Source: Martinezella multihospitum (GTDB lineage: Bacteria; Pseudomonadota; Alphaproteobacteria; Rhizobiales; Rhizobiaceae). From it: a stretch of 64,000 bases of DNA. A program made the translations under genes and the position numbers. Shown piece by piece: positions 27,510 through 36,035 of the stretch. Location: the NCBI RefSeq assembly GCF_900094585.1, contig NZ_FMAG01000001.1:634530-698529 (forward strand), given 5' to 3'. The notes under the pieces are model-generated. The model was not told where the DNA came from. It saw nothing but the letters and a program-made list of their open reading frames with translations, and did not search any database. The stretch's first letter is position 1. Every line of letters begins with the position of its first letter.

Positions 27510-28522
27510 TGCGTGCGCCGCGGGTGAAGTCGAAATGGCGGCCGCCGCTCGCCCTCATCGTCTACGCCGTACTTCTGACCGTGATGCTGCTGCCGATGCT
27601 CACGATCATCTGGTTTCGCGTCGTGCGCGCCGCCTCAGGCGCGATGGCGCCGGCCGAGATTGCCACCCTCGCCGCCGTTCTGATCCTGACCTTGGTCGTC
27701 GCCTATGTGCTGACGCGCACGCTGACGGTGCCGATCAACGCATTGATCGTGCGCACGGACGAGATCGCCCGCGGCGGACGATCCGCAATCCGGCCGCTCG
27801 AAATCTACGGCACGCGCGAGGTCGCAACCCTTTCACAGAGCTTTCTCGATCTCGCCGGCAAGCTGGTCGACCATTCCGACTACGTCCGCTCCTTCGCCAC
27901 CCATGTTTCGCACGAGCTGAAATCGCCGCTAACCTCCATCAAGGGTGCAGCGGAACTGCTGCGCGACGATGACGACAGCAATCCGATGAGCGGGGAGCAG
28001 CGCAACCGCTTCCTCGAAAACATCATCGCCGATACTGAACGGCTGGACAGGCTGTTGTCCCGGCTGCGGGAGCTGGCGAAAGCCGAACTACCGTCCGAGC
28101 AGGGTACAAGCAGCCTTCGCGATATCGTTGCCCAGCTCGGAATGCAATTTCGCCAACTCTCCGTCATCAGTGAGGGAGGTGCCGACGAGATGCTGGCGCT
28201 CCCTGGCGAGGCCGCCGGCATCATCTTTGCCAATCTGGCAGAGAACGCGTTTCAAAACGGCGCCACGACCCTTGCGATCAAGGCAAGCGACGAGGGGCGA
28301 AGGATGACGATCCAAATTCGCGACAATGGTCGCGGAATTGCCGACGGGAACCGCGAACGCATCTTCGAACCCTTCTTCTCGACGCGGCGCGAGGATGGCG
28401 GCACGGGCATGGGGCTCGGCATCGTCCGCGCGATGCTCGCCTCGCATGGCGGCAATATCGAGTTGCTAGAGAGCAGCAAGGACGGCACTGCGTTTCTGAT
28501 CATCCTTCCAATTGCCGCTTGA
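27509..28522 (+). CDS. Sensor histidine kinase
   Basis: A 337-residue inner-membrane kinase. There are two helices (about residues 12-32 and 47-67) with almost no periplasmic loop, then a HAMP-like region, the dimerisation/His-box (FATHVSHELKSPLTSIKGAAELL) and an ATPase domain with N-box FANLAENAFQNGA, G1 DNGRGIADGN and G2 GGTGMGLGIVRAML. With so little outside the membrane, it may sense through the coupled DUF4173 protein (inference). It is CreC/BaeS-like. Its start codon shares one base with the response regulator's stop. Confidence 0.92.
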   Translation: MRAPRVKSKWRPPLALIVYAVLLTVMLLPMLTIIWFRVVRAASGAMAPAEIATLAAVLILTLVVAYVLTRTLTVPINALIVRTDEIARGGRSAIRPLEIYGTREVATLSQSFLDLAGKLVDHSDYVRSFATHVSHELKSPLTSIKGAAELLRDDDDSNPMSGEQRNRFLENIIADTERLDRLLSRLRELAKAELPSEQGTSSLRDIVAQLGMQFRQLSVISEGGADEMLALPGEAAGIIFANLAENAFQNGATTLAIKASDEGRRMTIQIRDNGRGIADGNRERIFEPFFSTRREDGGTGMGLGIVRAMLASHGGNIELLESSKDGTAFLIILPIAA

Positions 28523-28569
28523 AGCGGAATTGGTGCACCCCACTATGAATTGACGGCAACAACAAAAAA

Positions 28570-28595
28570 CGGCCGAAGGCTGAAACCATCGGCCG
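28570..28595 (-). terminator. Rho-independent terminator of aas
   Basis: CGGCCGA at 28570-28576 pairs with TCGGCCG at 28589-28595. Read on the minus strand the stem is followed by TTTTTTG, a classic intrinsic terminator 25 bases after the aas stop. It also separates the convergent kinase gene. Confidence 0.85.
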
Positions 28596-28619
28596 CTCTA
28601 CTGTTTCAAGATCGGTAGC

Positions 28620-31600
28620 TTACGCCGCCTGTGACTGCGCCTGAGCTTCCAAAGCCATGGCTCGCGCCGTCACGAAATCGACCTTGCCGGAGCCGAGAAC
28701 CGGCACCTTGCCGACGGTCACTTCGGCGGGAACCATCATTTCGGTGGCGCCCTTCGATTTGGCGAATGCGAGGAAATCGCTTCGGGTCGCATCCGGCGCA
28801 TCGGTCAGGAGCACGAGGCGTTCGCCCTTCTTGGCGTCAGGCACGGCTGAAACGACGCTCAACGCGCCCGGCCAGAGCTGTGCGGCAAGGGTTTCCACCG
28901 CAGCAAGCGAGATCATCTCGCCGCCGATCTTGGCGAAGCGCTTGGCTCGGCCGCGGATCTTGACGAAACCATCCTCGTCGATGGTGACGATGTCGCCGGT
29001 ATCGTGCCAGCCGTCCGGCAGCGGCTCGAGAACGCCGGGATTGTCGGCGCGCAGGTAGCCGGCCATCACATTGGCGCCGCGGATCAGAAGGCGGCCGCCC
29101 TCGTCGATGCCAGGAACCGGTTCGAGCTTCCATTCCATGCCCGGCATGATCTTGCCGACCGTTCCGGTGCGGTTATACATCGGCGTGTTGAGCGAGATCA
29201 CCGGGGCAGCCTCGGTCACGCCATAGCCCTCCAGGATACGCAGGCCGAACTTCTCCATATAGACCTCGCGGGTCGATGCCTTCACCGGTTCGGCGCCGGA
29301 GAAGATATAGCGGATCGACCGCAAGTCATAAGGATGGGCTGTGCGGGCATAGCCGTTCAGGAACGTATCCGTGCCGAAGACGATGGTGGCGTTGGAGACA
29401 TAGATCAACTCCGGCACGATGCGATAGTGCAGCGGCGACGGATAGAAGAATACCGGCACGCCCGAGACCAGCGGCAGGATCGTGCCCGCCGTCAGGCCGA
29501 AGGAGTGGAACATCGGCAGGACGTTGAATACCTTGTCGCCCGGGTGGAAGTCGATGCGCGAGGCGGCCTGGGCAGCATTCGAGAGGATGTTACGGTGCGT
29601 CAGCACCACGCCCTTCGGCGCCCCTTCCGAACCGGAGGTGAAGAGGATGACGGCCGGATCGTCGGCGCTGCGTTTGACCAGCGGCCGGTACTTGCGCAGG
29701 AGGCCGACGATCTTGTTGAGGAAAGTGACCTCAGTGCGCAGATCATCCAGCCAGACGAACGTCACCTGCTTTTCAAGTTCGTCGACCACCGGGCCGAGCT
29801 TGGCCTGCGTGATGAAGGCGCGAGAGCAGAGCACATGCTTGACCTCCGCTGTCCGGCAAGCGGACAGGATATTGGCCGCACCGGCCGTGAAGTTCAGCAT
29901 GGCCGGAACCTTGCCTGCCGACATGACGCCGAGCACGGTCGCAGCCGTACCGTTGGCGTTCGGCAGCATGACGCCGAGCGTCTTCTCGTTTGGGAACATC
30001 TTCTTGAACTTCGCACCCAGCACCGCAGCACCGGTCAGAAGCTTGGCATAGGAGAGCTTGCCGGACAACGGATCCTCGACGGCGAGCTTCTTGCCGCCAT
30101 ATTCATGGGCGCTTTCGATGACGCGGCCAAGCACGGTATTGTTCGTATCGGCGGTGCGGAACATCAGCGTCGACATGATCTGATAAAGGGCGGCGCCGGC
30201 GGCGATACGGCGCTTCCTGCCCTTGAGTTCTGCGGGAACGTCGAGCTTGACCGGCTCGAGGATCGTCACCTTGACCTTGGGGAAGAGACGGCGGCGAACA
30301 TGGCTCGACGTCAAATAGGAGGCATAGCTCTTTTCCAGACCGTCGATGCGGACGGGCACAATCATGGCACCGGTCTTGTCGGCAACCATGGCGGCACCGT
30401 CATAGACCTTCATCAGCGTGCCGGTGACGGTCAGGCGCCCCTCGGGAAAGATGCCGACCGGGCTGCCATCCTGGATGACCTTGATCAGCGAGCGCGTTGC
30501 CATCGGCTTGGTCGGGTCGAGCGGCAGGAACTTGCACATCTTCAAAAGCGGCCGCACCCACCATTTCCTAGCGAATGCAGTGTCGATCGCAAAGACGGGC
30601 TCTTCCTCGGTGATGGCAAGCGCCAGAGCGCCGTCCAGCAGGCTCACATGGTTGAGCGCGATGATCGGCGCGGGGCCTGCCTTGCGGATGTTTTCCAGAC
30701 CTTCCACTTCCAGCCGCATGAAGGCGCGGAAGATGATGGAGATGAGATCGCGGAAGGCATTGGTCGGCAGCATCTTCAGCATGAGCCAGGCGATCGCCAC
30801 GTTGAGGACGGAGATGCTGAGAATGATGACCGGGATCGACAGACCCACGGCCTGAAGCACCGCCACAAGCGCCAGGCCCACGGCGATGAAAAGAGCGGAG
30901 AGCACATTCGAGGCACCGATGACGCGGGCACGACGATCCTCATTGGCCCAGCTCTGCATGGCCGAGAAGGTCGGGACCGCCAGGAAGGCACCGCCGATCG
31001 CCATGCCGGCGAGATCGATGGCGACACGGATCGTCTTCGGCCCGGCGAAGAAGGCAAGGATGGTTTCGGCGTGGCTGGTCGACTGCAGGCCCCAGAGATT
31101 CCAGCCGAGATCGAGGCCGAAGAGCGCGACGATCAGCATGCCGATCGGTGCCGGCAAGAGCACGATGCGACCGGCAGCCATCCAGCCGGCAATGGCCGAA
31201 CCGATGGCGACGGAGATGGCGAAGATCGCAAGATAGGCAGGAACGACGATTTCCGAGCCGCCGAGAATATCCGTGACCATGACCGGCAGCATCGACATGA
31301 TGAAGGCACCGACGAACCAGAACCAGCAGTTCATCAGCGATGCCCGCCAGATGCGGCTGTCGGCACGAAGCTCGTTGACGAGCCTGTAGCTGGAGCGGGC
31401 GACATTCTTGTCAACGACGAGATCCGGCGCCTTGGAACCGGTCGCCGGGATCAGGCGGGCGGAAAACCAGCAGAGAATGGAGAGCCCCATCATCATCGGC
31501 CCGAAGATCCAGACGTTCTCGCCCTCGCGGAAGGCGACCGCGGCAACCATGGTGCCGGTGAGAATGGCGATGAAGGTACCGCCCTCGATCCAGGCATTGG

Positions 31601-32015
31601 CCTTGGGCAGATCCCGATTTGCGAGATGATCCGGCAGGATGCCGTATTTGATCGGCCCGAAGAGCGAGGAGATGACGCCAAAGCCGAAAAGGGCAAGCAT
31701 CAGGATCCAGATGGAGGAGAAAGCGATGCCGACGACCGAGATTGCCGCGACGCCAAGCTCGCAGCGTTTCAGAAGCTCGGCCATCTTGGCCTTGTCGTAT
31801 TTGTCGGCAAGCTCGCCGGCAATCGCCGACAAGAGCAGGAACGGCACGATGAAAATGCCGCCGGCAAGCGTTACCAGCGCCGCACCCTCCGTCGCCATCT
31901 GCGCGAGAATGACGAAAACCAGAGTCTGCTTGAGGAAATTATCGTTGAAGGCGGTGAGGAACTGCGTCCAGAACAGCGGCGCGAATTTCCTCGATCTCAT
32001 CAGGTGCGTTTGCAT
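28620..32015 (-). CDS. aas: Acyl-[ACP]-phospholipid O-acyltransferase, LplT-PlsC-ACS fusion
   Basis: A 1131-residue three-part protein. Residues 1-about 410 form an MFS unit like the lysophospholipid flippase LplT (PLFWTQFLTAFNDNFLKQTL). A PlsC acyltransferase follows, with the HxxxxD motif in ALNHVSLLDGAL at about residue 455. The last 470 residues are an adenylate-forming acyl-ACP synthetase (AVILFTSGSEGAPKGVVLTH at about 790). In enteric bacteria the flippase is separate. The enzyme imports and re-acylates lysophospholipids at the inner membrane. GAGGGA precedes the ATG at 32015. It lies 90 bases after the YiaAB gene and may be cotranscribed with it. Confidence 0.93.
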   Translation of the reverse strand: MQTHLMRSRKFAPLFWTQFLTAFNDNFLKQTLVFVILAQMATEGAALVTLAGGIFIVPFLLLSAIAGELADKYDKAKMAELLKRCELGVAAISVVGIAFSSIWILMLALFGFGVISSLFGPIKYGILPDHLANRDLPKANAWIEGGTFIAILTGTMVAAVAFREGENVWIFGPMMMGLSILCWFSARLIPATGSKAPDLVVDKNVARSSYRLVNELRADSRIWRASLMNCWFWFVGAFIMSMLPVMVTDILGGSEIVVPAYLAIFAISVAIGSAIAGWMAAGRIVLLPAPIGMLIVALFGLDLGWNLWGLQSTSHAETILAFFAGPKTIRVAIDLAGMAIGGAFLAVPTFSAMQSWANEDRRARVIGASNVLSALFIAVGLALVAVLQAVGLSIPVIILSISVLNVAIAWLMLKMLPTNAFRDLISIIFRAFMRLEVEGLENIRKAGPAPIIALNHVSLLDGALALAITEEEPVFAIDTAFARKWWVRPLLKMCKFLPLDPTKPMATRSLIKVIQDGSPVGIFPEGRLTVTGTLMKVYDGAAMVADKTGAMIVPVRIDGLEKSYASYLTSSHVRRRLFPKVKVTILEPVKLDVPAELKGRKRRIAAGAALYQIMSTLMFRTADTNNTVLGRVIESAHEYGGKKLAVEDPLSGKLSYAKLLTGAAVLGAKFKKMFPNEKTLGVMLPNANGTAATVLGVMSAGKVPAMLNFTAGAANILSACRTAEVKHVLCSRAFITQAKLGPVVDELEKQVTFVWLDDLRTEVTFLNKIVGLLRKYRPLVKRSADDPAVILFTSGSEGAPKGVVLTHRNILSNAAQAASRIDFHPGDKVFNVLPMFHSFGLTAGTILPLVSGVPVFFYPSPLHYRIVPELIYVSNATIVFGTDTFLNGYARTAHPYDLRSIRYIFSGAEPVKASTREVYMEKFGLRILEGYGVTEAAPVISLNTPMYNRTGTVGKIMPGMEWKLEPVPGIDEGGRLLIRGANVMAGYLRADNPGVLEPLPDGWHDTGDIVTIDEDGFVKIRGRAKRFAKIGGEMISLAAVETLAAQLWPGALSVVSAVPDAKKGERLVLLTDAPDATRSDFLAFAKSKGATEMMVPAEVTVGKVPVLGSGKVDFVTARAMALEAQAQSQAA

Positions 32016-32105
32016 GGCGTATCCCTCGTTCGGCCAATAGGACGCCACAGAGTTGTTACGCAAAGGTTGAATGCGGATACAACCCTGTGGCACCGTTAAT
32101 AAAGA

Positions 32106-32387
32106 TTAGTCCTGATCGTCGCGATTGAACTTAACCAGCAGCTTTTCCGTGCGAGCATCCTCTACCTTGCGGATCAACCTGTCGGCCTCGGCGTTGTCGC
32201 GGATCGTCTTGGTGACGTTGACCGCCGTCTGCACCAGCATCAGGATGCCCATGGCGAGATAGCCTTTGCCCCAGAGATCGATCGGCATCATGTAAAGGCC
32301 AACCAGGAGCATAAATGCGGCGGCGGCAAAAGAGATATAGGAAAAGCTGACCCAAGCCTGGGAATGCTTCTGGAAGCTGTCGTTCAT
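32106..32387 (-). CDS. YiaA/YiaB two-helix inner-membrane protein
   Basis: A 93-residue protein with two close membrane helices (WVSFSYISFAAAAFMLLVGLY and GKGYLAMGILMLVQTAVNV) and a charged C-terminal tail. The first helix with its conserved SFSYISF and the turn MPIDLWGKGY match the YiaAB domain. The function is unknown; the family often lies near stress genes. GAGAGGA precedes the ATG. It follows the pspA gene by 37 bases in the same direction, so it is probably in one operon. Confidence 0.87.
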   Translation of the reverse strand: MNDSFQKHSQAWVSFSYISFAAAAFMLLVGLYMMPIDLWGKGYLAMGILMLVQTAVNVTKTIRDNAEADRLIRKVEDARTEKLLVKFNRDDQD

Positions 32388-32424
32388 GATCGTATCCTCT
32401 CAAATGTATTCGATGTATTCGGTT

Positions 32425-33114
32425 TCAGGCTGCTGAATTCATGCGCTCGCGCAGTCGGGCAAGCACGTCGTCGGCCGAAGGGCCAAGCGGTGCGCCGAAG
32501 CCGGCATTGGCAAGCTTTTCGATGATGGCCGTCTGCCGGCTTGCCGCGTCCATTTCCTTCATGGCCGAAGCTGCGATCTCGCAGCGGCTCTGATAGGCCT
32601 GAAGGCGGGCAAGCGTTTCCTCGGCGTCATCAAGCGTCGCAAGGCCGGAATTGTCGTCGCAGGCGGCGTTGAGCTTCTGTGTCTGCTCGGTGGCGCGCGC
32701 CAGGCGTTCGCCGCGCTGCAATTGCTGCAGGCGCGCTTCCGATGCATGCACGGTTGCCTTGAGCTTGCTGACCGTCTGAGCGAATTGCGCCTGAGCCTTC
32801 TCGGAAGCATCCCGCTCGGCTTCTAGCTGGGCGATCGCCTCGGCCGCCTCCCGCGCAAGTGCGTCGCTACCCTTCTGCAGGGCGGCAACGGCGCGCGTTT
32901 CCAGATCCGCGATGCGGCCGACGATCGCTGCGTGGCGGCTCTTTTCCTGCTCATTCTGCGCGATGGCAATCGCCACTGCCCGCCGCGCCGACTGAATGGC
33001 GCTGGCCGCCTCGCGAATCTGCTGCGCCAGCAGAGGCACGGCATTCCGATCGATGAACGCCTGCTCCGCATCGAAGGCCCGACCGCGAATGAGCGTCAGA
33101 ATTGAATTGAACAT
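32425..33114 (-). CDS. pspA: PspA/IM30-family protein
   Basis: A 229-residue, almost entirely helical protein rich in Ala, Glu, Gln and Arg, predicted as long coiled coils. The N-terminal MFNSILTLIRGRAFDAEQAF and LAQQIREAASAIQSARRAVAIAIAQNEQEK segments match PspA/IM30. These ESCRT-III-like proteins line and protect the inner membrane under stress. The usual partners PspF, PspB and PspC are absent; instead a TetR gene lies divergently with three operators between. GGGAG precedes the ATG. It heads the operon with yiaAB and perhaps aas. Confidence 0.87.
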   Translation of the reverse strand: MFNSILTLIRGRAFDAEQAFIDRNAVPLLAQQIREAASAIQSARRAVAIAIAQNEQEKSRHAAIVGRIADLETRAVAALQKGSDALAREAAEAIAQLEAERDASEKAQAQFAQTVSKLKATVHASEARLQQLQRGERLARATEQTQKLNAACDDNSGLATLDDAEETLARLQAYQSRCEIAASAMKEMDAASRQTAIIEKLANAGFGAPLGPSADDVLARLRERMNSAA

Positions 33115-33131
33115 TTGTCGTCTCCCGTTTA

Positions 33132-33203
33132 TGAACGATGTTCACAAAACGATGTATGCCAGAACCGTGAACATCGTTCAAGAAAAATTTTGAACGATGT
33201 TCA
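33132..33203. promoter_or_regulatory. Three identical 13-bp palindromic operators between pspA and tetR
   Basis: TGAACGATGTTCA occurs at 33132-33144 and 33191-33203, and its exact reverse complement at 33168-33180. Each is a TGAAC-N3-GTTCA palindrome. The outer sites lie 18 bases before the pspA start and 23 bases before the tetR start, so a repressor bound there should block both promoters. No other copy was noticed elsewhere in the window. Confidence 0.88.
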
Positions 33204-33225
33204 AAAAATCGGATTGGAATAGTTA

Positions 33226-33834
33226 ATGGCGAGAAAAACCCTGGAAAGGCGCGAGGACCTGAAGCTCAGGCTGATCGACGCAGCGCGCAATCGCATCGCA
33301 GCCGACGGGCTCTCAAACCTCAGGGCGCGCGACGTCACACAGGATGTCGGCTGTGCCCTTGGCGGTCTCTATACCGTCTTTGCCGATCTCGATGATCTTG
33401 TCATTCACGTCAACTCGGCGACGCTGAAGGTGCTGGAAGCGTCGCTGACGCTGGCGGAAGTCAAGGATCACACACCGACGGACCGGTTGCGCAATCTCGC
33501 GCGTGGTTATCTGCGCTTTGCGGTCACCCATCGCAATCTATGGAAGGCGCTGTTCGACCATCGGCCTCCGGATGACCGCCCCAGCCCGGAATGGCATCTG
33601 GAAGAGCATATGTTCCTGATGGGCGTCATTGCCGAGCCGCTCGCGGAGTTGCAGCCGAACATGTCGGAGACGGCACGCGCCATCCGCGCGAGAACCCTGT
33701 TTGGTGCCGTGCATGGCGTCGTCAGCATCAGCATCGAAGGGAGATTCGTCGGTCTGCCGATCGAAAGCCTGGAACAGGAGCTCGACGACTTCATCCTGAC
33801 TTTTGCTGCCGGGGCCACAGCACGGCGGGCTTAG
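33226..33834 (+). CDS. TetR/AcrR-family regulator with WHG domain
   Basis: A 202-residue regulator. The N-terminal helix-turn-helix spans about residues 11-57 (LRLIDAARNRIAADGLSNLRARDV, GCALGGLYTVFADLDDLV). The C-terminal part (YLRFAVTHRNLWKALFDHRPP) is the WHG ligand-binding domain seen in many TetR proteins. It is divergent from pspA, with three perfect TGAACNNNGTTCA palindromes in the 111-base gap, and very probably represses itself and the pspA operon. The ligand is unknown. Confidence 0.92.
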   Translation: MARKTLERREDLKLRLIDAARNRIAADGLSNLRARDVTQDVGCALGGLYTVFADLDDLVIHVNSATLKVLEASLTLAEVKDHTPTDRLRNLARGYLRFAVTHRNLWKALFDHRPPDDRPSPEWHLEEHMFLMGVIAEPLAELQPNMSETARAIRARTLFGAVHGVVSISIEGRFVGLPIESLEQELDDFILTFAAGATARRA

Positions 33835-33846
33835 GCGGAATTCGGA

Positions 33847-34644
33847 TCAGGGACTCGACGAAGCGTAGCTCTTGATGTCGCCAAAAGCATAGCCGCGCTC
33901 CTTCAGCTTGCGAATGAGGGATTGCAGGTTTTCGCGGCCGTTGAACTGGTCCTGAAACATCTGGTCATGCATCAGCAGGATCATCTTTCCGCGTTGCGTG
34001 AAACGGCCATACTGAAAAAGGTGGTCGATCTCGTTGACCAGATGGTCCACCGATTGGACCGGCTTGCCATCGTCGCTATGCACCCATTCGAAATCCCAGC
34101 CGTAGAGATAGAACCCGGCTTCAGCGACAAGCTCGTAGTCCAGCCATTCGCGCTCCCATTGAGCGACGTTGATAGATAGATCCTCCCTCGAAACGGTCGG
34201 GAGCCGGAAGACATCCCTGCCCGGCAGTCGCGCATTCACGATCGGCGTCAGGCCGAGCACTTCATTGGCATGAAGCATATCGGCGACAACGGCCTGGGTA
34301 TTGGAATAGTACCGCCTGTAGCGATTATTGGCATGGCTGTAGCTGTGATTGCCGACCGTCACCAGCGACATCGCCCTGGCTTCAGCCAACAGGTCGCGGC
34401 CGGCGGGGATTGTTTCCACATGTAGGCCGACCATGAACATGGCCGCAGGCACATTCTCCTCGGCCAGCACGGAGAGAACATTCTGCGTCCCCGGCAACGG
34501 ACCATCGTCGAATGTCAGATAGATCGTCTTGTCGGCAGCCGGAGCAGCAATGGCGCTAAGGGCAAGGAAGATGCTGGCAAGCAGCCACCTGAACGCTATA
34601 TTCCCTTGAGAATTCAATTTGCCCAAGCCTGCCGCCTCCCGCAT
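33847..34644 (-). CDS. Polysaccharide deacetylase (NodB-homology domain)
   Basis: An exported carbohydrate esterase family 4 protein of about 265 residues. A signal peptide covers the first 30 residues (FRWLLASIFLALSAIAAPA). The NodB domain has the metal and base motif TIYLTFDDGPLPGTQNVL and the His pair in NHSYSHAN; the catalytic end motif is MILLMHDQMF. It removes acetyl groups from a surface or cell-wall glycan. The frame is open up to 34764, but only the start at 34644 places the signal peptide at the N terminus. It converges with tetR. Confidence 0.82.
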   Translation of the reverse strand: MREAAGLGKLNSQGNIAFRWLLASIFLALSAIAAPAADKTIYLTFDDGPLPGTQNVLSVLAEENVPAAMFMVGLHVETIPAGRDLLAEARAMSLVTVGNHSYSHANNRYRRYYSNTQAVVADMLHANEVLGLTPIVNARLPGRDVFRLPTVSREDLSINVAQWEREWLDYELVAEAGFYLYGWDFEWVHSDDGKPVQSVDHLVNEIDHLFQYGRFTQRGKMILLMHDQMFQDQFNGRENLQSLIRKLKERGYAFGDIKSYASSSP

Positions 34645-34705
34645 GATTGCAGCAAACTGGCATATCGCTCCGGACAAGAAAAGCGCCACGATCGCTACAA
34701 AAGCA

Positions 34706-34739
34706 AAGGGCGCTCCACCCATTGCTGGGGAGCGCCCTT
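34706..34739 (-). terminator. Terminator of the minCDE operon
   Basis: AAGGGCGCTCC at 34706-34716 pairs perfectly with GGAGCGCCCTT at 34729-34739, an 11-bp stem. On the minus strand it is followed by TGCTTTTG. It lies about 195 bases after the minE stop and ahead of the deacetylase gene. Confidence 0.75.
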
Positions 34740-34933
34740 GCTTATTGACCCGGACAGCGAACACCGGCTCGACACAGAAATGTCAGCACGGCAGGCCATC
34801 GATACAGGTGATGGCGTGCAGATAATCGCGAATCAGGCCCTTTGCAAGAGCCAGATGCGAAAATTTTAGCAATTCTGTCACACGAGAGTTCCATGTGACA
34901 GAATTCGCACATTTTACAGGCGCTGACCTTTCG

Positions 34934-35194
34934 TCAGGCGGCCTGCAAGGCCGCGTCGCGCGGGATTTCGACATCGATCTCCAGCATGGAGACGTCCTTG
35001 TCGCGATCCATCTTGACCTGCACCTTGTCGCGATCGACCTGCACATGCTTGGCGATGACGGCGAGGATTTCCTCTCTCAGCACGGATACGAGATCCGAAC
35101 CTACAGAGGCGCGCTCGTGGGCAAGGAGGATCTGCAGGCGCTCGCGCGCCATCGGTGCAGATCTCTGCTTGCGGAACAGTCCGAAAATGCTCAT
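34934..35194 (-). CDS. minE: Cell division topological specificity factor MinE
   Basis: An 86-residue protein. The N-terminal membrane-binding and MinD-interacting segment is [29 protein letters not shown] (first residues amphipathic). The C-terminal dimerisation part follows ([24 protein letters not shown]). MinE stimulates MinD ATPase and makes the Min system oscillate, so that MinC blocks division at the poles. Its ATG overlaps the minD stop (ATGA at 35191-35194). Confidence 0.97.
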   Translation of the reverse strand: MSIFGLFRKQRSAPMARERLQILLAHERASVGSDLVSVLREEILAVIAKHVQVDRDKVQVKMDRDKDVSMLEIDVEIPRDAALQAA

Positions 35195-36006
35195 GCGGCC
35201 CTCCTTGCGAAGATCTTGCCGAAGATACCCCGCTTCTCGCCGGGGATGGTGATCGGCACCTGCTCGCCGGCAAGACGGCGTGCGGCTTCAAAGTAAGCGA
35301 GCGACGGCGCGCAGCGCGCGTCGGCAAGCGTCACCGGCGAACCGAGATTCGAGGCGCGCAGAACATCGGTGCTTTCCGGGATGATGCCGAGCAGCGGGAT
35401 GGAGAGGATCTCCAGCACGTCGTCGACCTTCAGCATGTCGCCGCGTTCGGCGCGGGCGGCATCGAAGCGGGTCAAGAGCAGGTGCTTTTCCATGCGCTCA
35501 CCGCGTTCCGCCTTCAGCGTCTTGGAGTCGAGCAGGCCAATGATGCGATCGGAATCGCGTACCGAAGAGACTTCCGGATTGGTGACGACCACGGCGACGT
35601 CGGCATGGCGCATGGCAAGGGTCGCGCCGCGCTCGATGCCGGCCGGGCTGTCGCAGATGACCCAGTCGAAATAGTTCTTCAGCTCGTTGATGACGCGCTC
35701 GACACCCTCGGGCGTCAGATTGTCCTTGTCGCGGGTCTGCGAAGCCGGCAGCAGGAAGAGCGTCTCCAGCCGCTTGTCGCGGATCAGGGCCTGCGGCAGC
35801 TTGGCGTCACCGTGGATGACGTTGACCAGATCGTAGACGACGCGGCGTTCCGCGCCCATGACCAGGTCGAGGTTGCGCAGGCCGACGTCGAAATCGACCA
35901 CGACGACCTTCTCGTTTCTCTGTGCCAGAGCAGCCCCCAATGCGGCCGTCGAAGTTGTTTTTCCAACTCCGCCCTTGCCCGATGTGACGACGATTACCTT
36001 GCCCAT
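35191..36006 (-). CDS. minD: Septum site-determining ATPase MinD
   Basis: A 271-residue membrane-associated ATPase. The deviant Walker A is in [20 protein letters not shown], switch I in [17 protein letters not shown] and the Walker B-like strand in [13 protein letters not shown]. The C-terminal amphipathic helix ([14 protein letters not shown]) anchors it to the membrane. MinD recruits MinC to the membrane and is released by MinE. It is the second gene of minCDE, 29 bases after minC. Confidence 0.97.
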   Translation of the reverse strand: MGKVIVVTSGKGGVGKTTSTAALGAALAQRNEKVVVVDFDVGLRNLDLVMGAERRVVYDLVNVIHGDAKLPQALIRDKRLETLFLLPASQTRDKDNLTPEGVERVINELKNYFDWVICDSPAGIERGATLAMRHADVAVVVTNPEVSSVRDSDRIIGLLDSKTLKAERGERMEKHLLLTRFDAARAERGDMLKVDDVLEILSIPLLGIIPESTDVLRASNLGSPVTLADARCAPSLAYFEAARRLAGEQVPITIPGEKRGIFGKIFARRAA

Positions 36007-36035
36007 CTCGCTCTCCTGTTTTGGCCCGCTTCGGC

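Noticed and set aside
29004..32099. A 1031-codon open frame on the plus strand opposite aas
   Set aside because: It is rich in Arg, His, Asp and Gly with no recognisable domain, as expected for the antisense frame of a GC-rich gene. The aas protein on the other strand has three complete domains.
33115..33225. CRISPR-like array suggested by three repeated 13-mers
   Set aside because: The repeats are palindromic, alternate in orientation, have unequal spacing (36 and 23 bases) and lie in a divergent promoter, so they are operators.
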